A stretch of 64,000 nt of DNA from Fibrobacterota bacterium (lineage in GTDB: Bacteria > Fibrobacterota > Chitinivibrionia > Chitinivibrionales > Chitinispirillaceae): contig JAEZKP010000047.1 in assembly GCA_023436145.1 (NCBI GenBank), positions 124,001-188,000 of the forward strand. The letters run 5' to 3'. The notes beneath the pieces are model-generated. The model was not told the DNA's origin. It saw nothing but the letters and a program-made list of their open reading frames with translations, and made no database searches. This document shows positions 55,099 to 64,000 of this stretch, one piece after another (the first letter of the stretch is position 1; each line of letters starts with the position of its first letter). The position numbers were made by a program, and so were the translations under genes.

Positions 55099-55788
55099 AT
55101 GGACAAATATGTTATTATCGGTCTGGGAGTATTTGGCCGTGCGCTGGCTGAAAATCTTATCCAGAAAGGCACCGAAGTAATAGTAATTGATAAAGAGATG
55201 GATTTGATTGAAGAGATGCGGGATCTGGTGACTTATGCAGTTTGTATGGATAGTACAGATGAAAAAGCATTGGATACCTTGGGGTTAAAGGATGTGGATG
55301 TGGGCATTGTCTGTATAGGTGAAGATTTCGAGGCAAACCTGCTGACTTCGGTTCTGCTTAAACAGAAAGGTGTCAAAAAAGTCATCTCCCGGGCATCCGG
55401 TCCGCTTCATATTAAGATTCTTAAAGCTGTAGGTATACATCAAATAATCACTCCCGGTGTGGAAGCAGCAGAGAAACTGGCCTATAGCTTAGTTCATAAA
55501 AGTTTACTGGATATTAGCTACATCTCAGAAACCACAGCTGCTGCCAAAATAAGCGTACCGCCTAGTTTTGCAGGTAAAACTCTGGGTAAACTTAACCTGA
55601 GGGCAAGGTTTGGTATCAATGTGGTGGCCATTCACCGCATGTCTGAAAAAATCGAAAAAGAAGGCCCTGTTATTCATGAGAAAGTCATAAGCAATATTCC
55701 GGGTGCAGATACCGTAATCGAAGCCAATGATATCCTGGTAGTTATTGGAGAAACTCAGGATCTGGACAGGGTTATGAAAAGTCTGTAA
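55099..55788 (+). CDS. ktrA: KtrA/TrkA RCK regulatory subunit
   Basis: 229 aa cytoplasmic ring-forming subunit. RCK_N Rossmann domain (VIIGLGVFGRALAENL, IDKEMD, DSTDEKAL, VKKVISRASG) and an RCK_C domain from about residue 140. It binds NAD or ATP and gates KtrB; same operon. Confidence 0.94.
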   Translation: MDKYVIIGLGVFGRALAENLIQKGTEVIVIDKEMDLIEEMRDLVTYAVCMDSTDEKALDTLGLKDVDVGIVCIGEDFEANLLTSVLLKQKGVKKVISRASGPLHIKILKAVGIHQIITPGVEAAEKLAYSLVHKSLLDISYISETTAAAKISVPPSFAGKTLGKLNLRARFGINVVAIHRMSEKIEKEGPVIHEKVISNIPGADTVIEANDILVVIGETQDLDRVMKSL

Positions 55789-55917
55789 TCTGATTTTTAA
55801 AATCCTGTTTTTATTAGTTGCAAAATCAAGGTTCACACTGCATCAGCAGAAATAACTGCCTCAAGCGGCAATAAACCCGCGAGAAAAACGAATTATGTTT
55901 CTGGAGGACAAGAGTAC

Positions 55918-56775
55918 ATGGAAAAAAGAATGATTATTCCCGATGAGAACTCGCTGGAGCTGTATCTCAAAGATATCAGCAAAAATGAAGCACTTTCTGC
56001 TGAAGAGGAAGCCCGACTGGCTGTCAGGATAAAACAGGGTGATAAAAAGGCTCTGGAGAAACTGATAAAAGCGAATTTGCGTTTTGTGGTCAGTGTAGCC
56101 AGAAATTATCAAAACCAGGGTCTGCCCCTGGGTGAATTGATAAGTGAAGGAAACCTGGGCTTGATTCAGGCAGCGAAACGTTTCGATGAAAAAAGAAACT
56201 TCAAATTCATCTCTTATGCTGTCTGGTGGATAAGACAGGCAATCCTTCGCGCTCTTGCAGATCGCTCCAGAATCACCAGAGTTCCCCTGAACCGTATAGG
56301 AATAATTCATAAAGTGGGTCGAACCCAAAGCAAACTGGAACAAAAATTCCGCAGAGTCCCTACCATGGAAGAGATTGCCCAGGAATTAGGTCTGCAGGAA
56401 AGTGAAGTACTGGAAATCCAGAAAATCGGAAACCGTTACCTCTCACTGGATACACCTGTCCAGGCTGATGACAGTTCAGAATTGATCGACCTTTTGCATG
56501 ATGAGAATCAGGAGATGCCGGACAGTAAACTTATTGAAATGTCCATGCAGGATGGTGTCAACAGAATCCTTGACACGCTTAATGAAAGGGAGAAAAGAGT
56601 TCTCAAACTGTATTTTGGTGTAGGTGAAGATACCCCGCATACCCTGGACGAAATCGGTAAAAGACTTCATCTCACCCGTGAACGGGTACGCCAGATAAAA
56701 GAAAAAGCCATTCATCGCCTCAAAAACTCCTATCGAAGCCGATGTCTTAAAGTTTTTACCGACTTTCATTATTAA
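55918..56775 (+). CDS. RNA polymerase sigma-70 factor, short primary type
   Basis: 285 aa. Region 1.2 (SLELYLKDISKNEALSAEEE), region 2 (ANLRFVVSVARNYQNQGLPLGELISEGNLGLIQAAKRFD, with FKFISYAVWWIRQAI), region 3 and region 4 (TLDEIGKRLHLTRERVRQI) are all present. Region 1.1 and the non-conserved spacer are absent. Bacteroidetes primary sigma factors have the same size and layout, so this is a good candidate for the housekeeping factor. A strong GGAGG site precedes ATG 55918; a terminator follows. Confidence 0.92.
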   Translation: MEKRMIIPDENSLELYLKDISKNEALSAEEEARLAVRIKQGDKKALEKLIKANLRFVVSVARNYQNQGLPLGELISEGNLGLIQAAKRFDEKRNFKFISYAVWWIRQAILRALADRSRITRVPLNRIGIIHKVGRTQSKLEQKFRRVPTMEEIAQELGLQESEVLEIQKIGNRYLSLDTPVQADDSSELIDLLHDENQEMPDSKLIEMSMQDGVNRILDTLNEREKRVLKLYFGVGEDTPHTLDEIGKRLHLTRERVRQIKEKAIHRLKNSYRSRCLKVFTDFHY

Positions 56776-56782
56776 TTCGCAT

Positions 56783-56817
56783 AAAAGTCCTGTTTTCCAA
56801 CACAATACAGGACTTTT
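56783..56817 (+). terminator. Terminator after the sigma factor gene
   Basis: AAAAGTCCTGT with ACAGGACTTTT, an 11-base stem starting eight bases after the stop; a short T-rich stretch follows. Confidence 0.88.
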
Positions 56818-56944
56818 CTTCCCTACCCTTTCTTAAATCATCCATTCAGAGCAGATTGCCAAAAAGCCATACCATCTCAGCTGAAACCTATTTATATTAT
56901 CTGGATAGCATGGAATTTGATGTCACCTTTTACCAGTTTTCATT

Positions 56945-58099
56945 ATGAATCCACTCTCCAAACTCAAAAAAATCAAAAAAAGAAGATTATTGGTAATTTC
57001 CGGGGGTGGAGTTCAGAGCGGAATCCAATGCCTATATCTCAAATTCAACGGAAACTGGGATCTGCTTGCGTCCTCCTTCTCACCATATCCGCAAAAAGTA
57101 GCTGATTTTATTGAGCTTTGTGCCAAACAGGAAGAAAGTTTCAGACTAGGAGATCTTGCCTGGGTCGATTATAAAATTTCTACATTATTGGCAGAGTCTG
57201 CCAAAACTGCATTGATGCAAACCCCCACCGCCTTGCGCTCACCACATTATATTGTGCTTAATAAACCGGTTATCTGGAGAGGTTCAATCGGAGAAAATCA
57301 ACAACAATCCCATTGGGATTTTTCATTAGGGGATGCACAATATATAGCCAGCACCTTCAACACCCCGGTACTTACAGATTTTGTTCGTCATGACATTCTG
57401 GCAGGTGGTAGTGGTACTTTACCCACAAACCCAGGAAATCAGATCATCGCTTCACGCAGCTCCGGAATCGCAGTTTTTCTGAATATCGGGGCCATCTGCA
57501 GAATGACCGTCATCGATGTGGCTACTTCCACTATACTGATAGATTCTGATTGCGGTCCGGGCAGCTGTCTTCAAAACAAATTTATAAAAGAAAACCTGAA
57601 CATAAAAGAGGGATTCGACCGGGATGGTTGTTTTGCAGCCGGGGGTAAGGTGGAAGGAGCTTGCCTCAACGAGCTGGCCTCAACAGAATGGTTTCTCAAA
57701 GGAGCCCCTAAAAATGCTCTGCTGAATGAATTCGATGATCTGCTTCAATGCCCCAGTCTCAAATCCCTTCCGGCAGCAGACCAGGCAGCCACTATAACCG
57801 CCCTGTCTGCAAGATCCGCATACGATTTTTTTCGCCGGGAATATAAGCTTAAAATATCGCCTAATTCTATTTATGTTTCAGGAGGCGCAGTAAACAATCT
57901 AACCCTGATGGATTACCTGAAAACCTACTTTGCTCCAATACCAGTTCAAAGCATAGAGGAATTGGGAATACCTGCAGATATGAGAATACCACTAGCCCTG
58001 GGAATCACTTCGGATGCATACATAAACGGAATACCCATTCCCTGGGAAAGCGGAAACAGCCCAAAAATTGATCCACTTGCCAGATGGGTATTACCCTGA
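56945..58099 (+). CDS. Divergent anhydro-N-acetylmuramic acid kinase-like protein
   Basis: 384 aa of the ASKHA-fold AnmK family, which recycles peptidoglycan by phosphorylating anhydroMurNAc. Recognisable blocks are DFVRHDILAGGSGTLPT (AnmK has RxxDxAxGGQGAP), LNIGAICR, DCGPGSCL, FDRDGCFAAGGKV, VSGGAVNNLTLM and the final IPADMRIPLALGI. The usual N-terminal GTSxDGID has become SGGGVQSGI, losing the aspartate. So it may have changed activity. ATG 56945 is chosen; no good ribosome binding site. Confidence 0.7.
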   Translation: MNPLSKLKKIKKRRLLVISGGGVQSGIQCLYLKFNGNWDLLASSFSPYPQKVADFIELCAKQEESFRLGDLAWVDYKISTLLAESAKTALMQTPTALRSPHYIVLNKPVIWRGSIGENQQQSHWDFSLGDAQYIASTFNTPVLTDFVRHDILAGGSGTLPTNPGNQIIASRSSGIAVFLNIGAICRMTVIDVATSTILIDSDCGPGSCLQNKFIKENLNIKEGFDRDGCFAAGGKVEGACLNELASTEWFLKGAPKNALLNEFDDLLQCPSLKSLPAADQAATITALSARSAYDFFRREYKLKISPNSIYVSGGAVNNLTLMDYLKTYFAPIPVQSIEELGIPADMRIPLALGITSDAYINGIPIPWESGNSPKIDPLARWVLP

Positions 58100-58106
58100 C
58101 TATAAA

Positions 58107-58122
58107 AAAATCAGCTGATTTT
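58107..58122. terminator. AT-rich palindrome between convergent genes
   Basis: AAAATCAG directly followed by CTGATTTT, with no loop, between the ends of the AnmK-like gene (58099) and lpxA (58121). Its lack of a loop makes it a weak RNA terminator. Confidence 0.35.
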
Positions 58123-58921
58123 AATTGCACTCAGTTTCCTTCATCCGCATTAAGCCTCGGGAGCTTGCTTTAACAAAATTTAGCAATACTTCGATATCCT
58201 GATCACCTGGAAATGTTAGGGATATTTTTTCTACTGCTTCTTTTAAGGTAAGATTTTCCCTGAAAAGAATTTTAAAAGCACGCTTAATATTCTGACGACG
58301 CTCAGCAGAAAAGCCATGACGTTCCAAACCGACCTTGTTGATACCAATGATCCGCGTCTCCCCTTCCCCACTACAGATAGCATAAGGAACCACATCCATA
58401 AATGGACGGGAAACTGCCCCGATAAAGGCGTAATCACCGATCCTGGTAAACTGATGAATCGGAACGATTCCACCGATAGTAACAAAATTCCCCACCTCGA
58501 CATGCCCAGCCATGGCCAGACTGTTGGAGATGGTAACATCATTTCCTATGATGCAATCATGAGCTATGTGACAATAAGCCATAATCCAGCTGTTATCACC
58601 GATTCGGGTTTCGCCACGATCTATTGTGCCCCGGTTGATGGTTACAAATTCACGTATAAAACCATTTTTACCGATGTAAGTATATGTTTTTTCACCAGCG
58701 AATTTTTTGTCCTGAGGAATAAGACCTATAGCAGCACCTTTAAAAATCTGGGTTTTTTCACCAATTCTTGTACCCTCGGCAATCATAACATGTGGGCCTA
58801 TCGTACAACCATCTCCGATCTGCACATCATCTTCAATAACCGTATAAGGACCGATAGTGACATCGGTCCCCAGAACAGCCCCCTGCCCGATAATGGCGGT
58901 GGGATGAATATTAGTAGCCAT
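58121..58921 (-). CDS. lpxA: UDP-N-acetylglucosamine acyltransferase
   Basis: First enzyme of lipid A synthesis. 266-aa left-handed beta helix of hexapeptide repeats, with the catalytic-His phrase YCHIAHDCIIG, GHVEVGNFVTIGG and AVSRPFMDVVPYAICSG. The helical C-terminal domain starts with GLERHGFSAERR. Last gene of the bamA-skp-lpxD-lpxC/fabZ-lpxA operon, 18 bases after lpxC/fabZ. Confidence 0.96.
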   Translation of the reverse strand: MATNIHPTAIIGQGAVLGTDVTIGPYTVIEDDVQIGDGCTIGPHVMIAEGTRIGEKTQIFKGAAIGLIPQDKKFAGEKTYTYIGKNGFIREFVTINRGTIDRGETRIGDNSWIMAYCHIAHDCIIGNDVTISNSLAMAGHVEVGNFVTIGGIVPIHQFTRIGDYAFIGAVSRPFMDVVPYAICSGEGETRIIGINKVGLERHGFSAERRQNIKRAFKILFRENLTLKEAVEKISLTFPGDQDIEVLLNFVKASSRGLMRMKETECN

Positions 58922-58939
58922 ATAATATTAATCCTTGTC

Positions 58940-60298
58940 TTAACTTCCCAGCATAGCCAGCATATCAGCTTCACAAACCAGCTTATCACCGACAAACGCT
59001 TTTCCCTGAAATTTCCCTGTACCCCTACGGAATGTGATCATTTTAACTTCCAATCGCAAAGTATCTCCAGGACGGACAACACCTCTGAACCGTGCATTGT
59101 CTATACCCAGAAACAACACCTTTTTCTCCGCAGTACCACTTCCAAATAAGCCCATTATAGTAGCAGCCTGAGCCAGAGCCTCGATCTGTAACACACCAGG
59201 CATTACAGGGTTACCTGGAAAATGCCCTTCGAAAAAATTATCATTAAAGGAAACATTTTTCTGGGCAACGATTTTCTCTCTGGGAACAATCTCCAGAACT
59301 TTATCTACAAAGAGAAATGGATATCGATGAGGAATTGTGTTTAAAATGTCATCGTAGGTCATTTCGATACTGGTGGTCTTTTTTTGTTCTTTTTTATTAA
59401 TTGCTTCACGAATGTTTTTCGCCACAGCAATATTGGCAGCATGTCCGGTTCTTGCACCGATGATATGAGCCTTGATGGGTTTTCCCAAAAGGTAGAGATC
59501 TCCGATAAGATCCAGTGCTTTGTGACGGCATGGTTCGTTCCAAAATCTCAGCTCTGTGGTATTAAGAAATCCGTTTTCACCGGACTCGATAGGCCCCTGC
59601 CACGAAAACAGTCTTCTTATATAATCAATATGTTCTTTAGTTAAGTCAACATCCTGCACTACAAGAGCACTGTCCAGGGAGCCACCTTTTATAAGCCCCT
59701 GCTCTCTGAGTTTTTCGATTTCAGAGAGGAAGCAAAATGTACGTGCAGGAGCAAAATCCGTCTCAAAATCATCCAGTGAAAAAAGCGTGGTATATTGGGC
59801 ACCCAGCCTGGGATAGTTATAGTCAATTTCCAGAGTGAGGCGGAAATGATCCAGCGGAAAAGCAGCCAACGCCACATCGCCCTTGACAAACATCGCTGGT
59901 TCCTCGATAGTGATATATTCACGTTCCGCCTGTTGTTCCACAATTCCTGCCTCTTTTACCAGATGCACAAACGGCTGTGAAGAACCATCCAGTAAAGGAA
60001 TCTCCTGGGCGTCAACTTCAACCCGGCAGTTGTCAATTCTCATACCGGCAAAACAGGCCATGACATGTTCAACCGAATAAACCCTGATATTGTCCTTGCC
60101 TATAGCGGTTCCTCTGGCCAGATCAACAACATTATCAATATCTGCTATAATCTCCGGTTTATTATCCAGATCAACTCTTACAAAACGGATTCCGTAATTT
60201 TCAGGAGCCGGATTAAAGGTCACTTTGGCAAGAACACCGGTATGAAGTCCAACACCGGTAATGGATACACTTTTGCCGATTGTCTGCTGCAAGGCCAT
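58940..60298 (-). CDS. lpxC/fabZ: Bifunctional LpxC deacetylase / FabZ dehydratase fusion
   Basis: 452 aa from ATG 60298; a TTG frame nine codons upstream is not preferred. LpxC domain (1-310): VEHVMACFAGMRIDN, KALDLIGDLYLLG and IGARTGH provide the zinc and catalytic residues. FabZ domain (from about 315): HRYPFLFVDKVL, then FFEGHFPGNPVMPGVLQIEALAQ with the catalytic His and Glu. LpxC-FabZ fusions are known in Bacteroidetes, Fibrobacteres and close relatives. The fused protein deacetylates UDP-acyl-GlcNAc and dehydrates 3-hydroxyacyl-ACP, two fates of the same acyl pool. Confidence 0.96.
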   Translation of the reverse strand: MALQQTIGKSVSITGVGLHTGVLAKVTFNPAPENYGIRFVRVDLDNKPEIIADIDNVVDLARGTAIGKDNIRVYSVEHVMACFAGMRIDNCRVEVDAQEIPLLDGSSQPFVHLVKEAGIVEQQAEREYITIEEPAMFVKGDVALAAFPLDHFRLTLEIDYNYPRLGAQYTTLFSLDDFETDFAPARTFCFLSEIEKLREQGLIKGGSLDSALVVQDVDLTKEHIDYIRRLFSWQGPIESGENGFLNTTELRFWNEPCRHKALDLIGDLYLLGKPIKAHIIGARTGHAANIAVAKNIREAINKKEQKKTTSIEMTYDDILNTIPHRYPFLFVDKVLEIVPREKIVAQKNVSFNDNFFEGHFPGNPVMPGVLQIEALAQAATIMGLFGSGTAEKKVLFLGIDNARFRGVVRPGDTLRLEVKMITFRRGTGKFQGKAFVGDKLVCEADMLAMLGS

Positions 60299-60328
60299 AG
60301 TGTTCAAGAAATCCTTTCTGAGCAATAT

Positions 60329-61369
60329 CTATGAATTAGTAACGACCGAACTTTTTAAATCGTCAATCTCTTTTTTTAGCTTTTTAATTTCCTTAAGTAA
60401 CTCAGGCAAGGATGCCTGCGCGGCTTCGATCCTTCGCATGGTCATAAGATCTCTGGCAGGATAACCGGTTATTTTAGCACCTGGAGCAGTCCCCTTGGAA
60501 ACACCAGCCTTAGCACCAATAAAAGTACCATCCCCAATCTCTATATGCCCTACTAACCCTACCTGTCCGGCAAGAATCACCTGTTTACCGATTTTTGTAC
60601 TTCCAGATATACCCACCTGGGCAGCCATGGCAGTGTTCTCACCAACTGTAACATTATGCGCAATGTGAACCAGATTGTCGATTTTCACCCCTTTACCGAT
60701 AATAGTAGGCTCAAAATTGCCTCTATCTATGGTGGTATTGGCACCGATCTCTGCATCATCTTCTATGATTACATTTCCAAAGCAGGGTATTCTAACAAAT
60801 TTTGGCCCCTCCATCGCATTTCCAAATCCATCACTGCCGATAACCGCGCCGGATTGAATTATTACCCTGTCTCCAATTCTGGTGTTCCACCGGATAATAA
60901 CACCCGAATCGATACGGCAATCAGAGCCGATAACCGTATTTTTTTCGATAATACACCCAGCAGCAATGCGGCATCCAGGTCCGATTTTAACCTCAGCGCC
61001 AATGACAGTACCAGGTCCCACGGAAGTGGAAGGGTCAACTGAAGCGGTTGAATCGATAATGCTGTCTTTAGATATCCCCTCCCCAAAAATAGAGGATACA
61101 TCCTCAAAGAGCTGCGCAGCCTTAGCATATCCTAAATAAGGATCAGTTACCTCCAGACATATTTTCCCAGGTACACTTTGCCCTTTTTTAACAATAACAA
61201 CTCTGGATTTGCAGGCTTCAATCTGAGGAAGATATTTGTGACTGGATAAAAATACCAGTTCTGTTTCAGAAGCACTTTGTGGGCTGTTTATTCCGCTGAT
61301 AATAAAATCGGTAGTTCCATCAGGAACTACCGCATCTATAGACTTGGCCACAGCTAAGAGCGTATGCAC
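60329..61369 (-). CDS. lpxD: UDP-3-O-acylglucosamine N-acyltransferase
   Basis: Third lipid A enzyme, 346 aa from GTG 61369, which lies 2 bases past the skp stop. Uridine-binding N-terminal domain (about 1-100), then a long hexapeptide helix with VHIAHNVTVGENTAMAAQVGISGSTKIG (split around the catalytic His of HIAHN), and a C-terminal helix (LPELLKEIKKLKKEIDDLK). Confidence 0.94.
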   Translation of the reverse strand: MHTLLAVAKSIDAVVPDGTTDFIISGINSPQSASETELVFLSSHKYLPQIEACKSRVVIVKKGQSVPGKICLEVTDPYLGYAKAAQLFEDVSSIFGEGISKDSIIDSTASVDPSTSVGPGTVIGAEVKIGPGCRIAAGCIIEKNTVIGSDCRIDSGVIIRWNTRIGDRVIIQSGAVIGSDGFGNAMEGPKFVRIPCFGNVIIEDDAEIGANTTIDRGNFEPTIIGKGVKIDNLVHIAHNVTVGENTAMAAQVGISGSTKIGKQVILAGQVGLVGHIEIGDGTFIGAKAGVSKGTAPGAKITGYPARDLMTMRRIEAAQASLPELLKEIKKLKKEIDDLKSSVVTNS

Positions 61370-61371
61370 GA

Positions 61372-61890
61372 TTATTTCTCCTTGTTGAGGAGTTCCAATA
61401 CCCGTTTGTTCAGATCGTAGGCAGGCTTAGCATGTACGATTCCACCCGCCCGAGCATCAAATATAAAATCAAAATTCTCATCAGCCGCAATTTTATCGAT
61501 AATTTTCTGAATTTTTTCCAAAATTGGCTTTGTCAGTTCTTCATTTTTGGTGAGAGCTTCACCTTTCTGCCCAAATTTCTGCTGAAGGAATTCCTGATAA
61601 GCGACCATTTTTGTATTCAGTGAATCCTCCAGCTCTTTTTTCCGTTCAGCACTCAGCAGAAGACTCTGTTTATCGAGTTGATCTTTAAGATCCTTTAACT
61701 CTTTCTGTTTTTTAGAAGCATCCTGCTCCCATTTGGCGACTTCCTTGTTAAATTTCTCCTGAGCCAGTTTAGTACCTTCATATTCGGTAAAAATTAATTC
61801 AGAATTGATATATCCAAATTTCATCTCCGCATGCAATGCAGTAACCGTCATACAGAGAGCCATAACACCAACTATAAAACCTTTGCGCAT
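61372..61890 (-). CDS. skp: OmpH/Skp periplasmic chaperone
   Basis: 172 aa from ATG 61890 with AGGAGG upstream; a longer frame exists. Signal peptide (RKGFIVGVMALCMTVTALHA), FGYINSELIF, and long helical arms (KFNKEVAKWEQDASKKQKEL) as in Skp. C-terminal NFDFIFDARAGGIVHAKPAYDLN. Carries outer-membrane proteins to BamA, encoded just upstream. Confidence 0.92.
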   Translation of the reverse strand: MRKGFIVGVMALCMTVTALHAEMKFGYINSELIFTEYEGTKLAQEKFNKEVAKWEQDASKKQKELKDLKDQLDKQSLLLSAERKKELEDSLNTKMVAYQEFLQQKFGQKGEALTKNEELTKPILEKIQKIIDKIAADENFDFIFDARAGGIVHAKPAYDLNKRVLELLNKEK

Positions 61891-61959
61891 GAAATCCTCC
61901 TTTTTTTCTAAGCATTTCCACCCCCGGCAGCAGCGCAACCCACTCGAGTCAGGAAACTC

Positions 61960-64000
61960 TTAAAAACCTCTATTCATTAAGAAATGTACTTCCCATCCAT
62001 TAGGCTTTTTCTCGAAACGGTTTCTCGGATTAGGATCATCCAGACCATAACCGAAATCAAAACCCATGATCCCCAGCATCGGAACATTGAGTCTTATGCC
62101 GAAACCGACCGATTTATACAGATCACCCAAATTGATCTTTGATAGACCGCTCCAGGTATTTCCTGCATCCGCAAATAATCCCAGATAAAGCTGCTGATCC
62201 AACAGCGGATAACGTAACTCCAGAGATGTAGCAAAAAGGGCCAGGCCATTTTCAGGATCATCTCCGTACCACCCACCAAACTCATATTCAGAATAACCCC
62301 GCAAGTCCCCATCACCGGTGAGAACTCCTCCAAGATTAAACAGATTTGCTCGTCCGATTTTTATATCCTGCCCCAGACCGGTAATAAGCCCGAAATTGGT
62401 ATGGCTTCCCAAAACCAGTTTTCCAACCAGAGGAAAATAATGCTCGTAGCTTAATCTGCCTTTGAAAAATCGAAAAAATTTATCACCAGGCCCCCAGGCG
62501 ATCTGCGGTTCGATAGTCAATCGATCACCTCTGGTGGGAAAAAGAGGTAAATCCAGATCGTATCTGGTGACATTAAAGGATAACATGTTAAGATAACCCT
62601 CTTCCAGCACCTGGAGATTATACTCCGGCCTGTTATCTGAACCCAGACTGCTTTTTTCCAGGCTGAATTGATAGGAACCCTGAAATTTAAAGTTGTTGTC
62701 AGGCCACTTAAGTCTGGAGCGTCCGGCCGAAACCTGAAATCCGATGCTTTTGTTGGTTTCCCCATCCAAATACCTATGTAAAGTATAGAAGGCCTGCCCT
62801 GCAAGCAGTAACGGCATATCGAATGCCCACGGTTCAGTAAAACCCAATCTGAAGTTCTGATGTCGTTTTCCATATTCAATATTTATATCCAGAAGCTGTC
62901 CTTTACCTCTGAAATTGGGTATTGAAGTGGAAAAGGTACCCACAAAACTCTCGCTACTGTAGGCAGCACCGACCTGCAACTGACCGATGTTGTCTTTTTC
63001 AGTGATATCAAAAATAAGATCAATGGTACCATCTTCGTTTGGGATCAGATCAGGTCTTACATCACTGAAATAGTTCAAAGCCATAATCTTCTGTCTGCTG
63101 CGCAACATCGCCGACTGTTTGTACTTTTTGCCTGGGTAAAGATCAATCTCCCGGCGCACCACTTTCTCCATGGTTTTATTATTGCCTTTGACATCGATTT
63201 TACGAACGATAGCCGGCCTTCCTTCGGAAATATCGAATGTAATATCGATGGTGTCCCCCCGAAAATGCCGTTTCTCATCTACCCGCACCCACAGATACCC
63301 TTCTTCGCGAAATGTGTTCTCTACCAGATATTTACACATCTCGTAGCGGTTTTTCTGAAACGGTTTCCCTTTTTTCATAGTAATTTTTGAACTCAGGGAA
63401 TCGGTAGGAATGATGCGATTACCTTTGAAGAAAAAATCACCGGTGTAATATTTTTTACCCTCATCCACTGTAATCTCTATAAAGATATCTCTTTGGGTAT
63501 CCCCATACCAGACACTGTCTTTTACAATGGATGCATCCAGAAATCCTAAATCATTGTAATAGTAAATAAGGGTGTCCAGATGTTCACGGTAAAGATCTTT
63601 ATTAAACTCACCACCCCTCCACCAGCGATGCTCCTTGGTTTTCAGCTTACGGGCAAGCTTGGATTCTTTAACCTCTTTGTTTCCCTTAAATACGATGCTC
63701 TCTATACGTACTCTGGGTCCTTCCTGAACATTGACCTTCACAAATGCGTTTCCTGGTATTTTCGACTTAACCAGTTCAGTCTTTATCTCGGCCAGGTTGT
63801 AGCCTTTTTCAATGTATAACTCTTTGACCCTCTTCCTGAGATCAAAAAGTACATCATCGGTGACAATCTGACCCTTTTTTAAGAGCGTCACCTTCTCTTC
63901 AAAATCTTTAGCTTTTATCTTTCTGTTACCATCATATTCCACATTTTCACAAATCGGATACTCTTCCAGTGTCAATTTCAGTTTAACTGAGGAATCGTTC
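61960..64000 (-). CDS. bamA: Outer membrane assembly factor BamA (5' end beyond window)
   Basis: Central beta-barrel of the outer-membrane protein insertion machine. 680 codons are visible, open at the right edge (the frame continues through 63975 to 64000). POTRA repeats appear in the N part (VRIESIVFKGNKEVKESKL, YYTGDFFFKGNRI, VRKIDVKGNNKTMEKVV). The barrel follows from about residue 330 and ends in F (MNRGF), as BAM substrates do. It leads the operon with skp and the lipid A genes; 69 bases separate it from skp. Confidence 0.95.
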   Translation of the reverse strand, partial: NDSSVKLKLTLEEYPICENVEYDGNRKIKAKDFEEKVTLLKKGQIVTDDVLFDLRKRVKELYIEKGYNLAEIKTELVKSKIPGNAFVKVNVQEGPRVRIESIVFKGNKEVKESKLARKLKTKEHRWWRGGEFNKDLYREHLDTLIYYYNDLGFLDASIVKDSVWYGDTQRDIFIEITVDEGKKYYTGDFFFKGNRIIPTDSLSSKITMKKGKPFQKNRYEMCKYLVENTFREEGYLWVRVDEKRHFRGDTIDITFDISEGRPAIVRKIDVKGNNKTMEKVVRREIDLYPGKKYKQSAMLRSRQKIMALNYFSDVRPDLIPNEDGTIDLIFDITEKDNIGQLQVGAAYSSESFVGTFSTSIPNFRGKGQLLDINIEYGKRHQNFRLGFTEPWAFDMPLLLAGQAFYTLHRYLDGETNKSIGFQVSAGRSRLKWPDNNFKFQGSYQFSLEKSSLGSDNRPEYNLQVLEEGYLNMLSFNVTRYDLDLPLFPTRGDRLTIEPQIAWGPGDKFFRFFKGRLSYEHYFPLVGKLVLGSHTNFGLITGLGQDIKIGRANLFNLGGVLTGDGDLRGYSEYEFGGWYGDDPENGLALFATSLELRYPLLDQQLYLGLFADAGNTWSGLSKINLGDLYKSVGFGIRLNVPMLGIMGFDFGYGLDDPNPRNRFEKKPNGWEVHFLMNRGF

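Overview
The window looks like a chromosomal segment of a Gram-negative, probably anaerobic, FCB-group bacterium, most likely a member of the Fibrobacterota (Chitinivibrionales/Chitinispirillum-like). The reasons are: a bamA-skp-lpxD-lpxC/fabZ-lpxA operon with a fused LpxC-FabZ; a short primary-type sigma factor of 285 aa as in Bacteroidetes; a T9SS/FlgD-like C-terminal domain on an exported protein; a large single-chain pyruvate:ferredoxin oxidoreductase; and cobamide assembly genes. This placement is inferred from gene content only. No rRNA was seen; the only RNA gene is a tRNA-Ala(GGC).

Layout. 1-5.2 kb: a multi-PAS sensor kinase running off the left edge, then a cobamide cluster (cbiR-like, cobU, cobS) in which cobU and cobS are separated by a pair of 99-bp repeats, then rpsU. 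5.2-10.2 kb: a minus-strand operon aspS - exported unknown - MFS transporter - SpoU methylase. 10.4-17.4 kb: a GGDEF/EAL protein, tcdA-tatD, an acyltransferase/glycosyltransferase pair, pcm and a DUF368 (PopT-type) lipid carrier transporter. 17.9-21.5 kb: nifJ with its own promoter and terminator. 21.7-31.1 kb: a small protein behind a palindromic operator, an alkaline-phosphatase-fold protein, an exported OmpL47-type repeat protein, small unknowns and two related histidine kinases.

31-40.7 kb is the accessory part. It has two related terminal-inverted-repeat elements (one with a clear 9-bp target duplication), a small exported Ca-binding-type protein, a complete bacterial protein-arginine deiminase, a PEP-CTERM protein, a tRNA, a vWA surface/envelope protein and a decayed phage-type lysis cassette (truncated amidase, frameshifted membrane protein, two coiled-coil envelope proteins).

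40.7-64 kb is mostly housekeeping: a Tat-exported DUF362 protein, gltX-dabb-glnS, a transmembrane Ser/Thr kinase, copA, two glycosyltransferases, the ktrB-ktrA potassium system, the short sigma factor, a divergent AnmK homologue and the lipid A / outer-membrane assembly operon, whose first gene bamA runs off the right edge.

The best leads are the arginine deiminase with its PEP-CTERM and Ca-binding neighbours, the cbiR-like gene in the cobamide cluster, the mobile-element pair, the lysis remnant, and the Tat-plus-T9SS export signals on one protein. All coordinates and motifs were read by eye. Family names rest on remembered motifs, not on searches.
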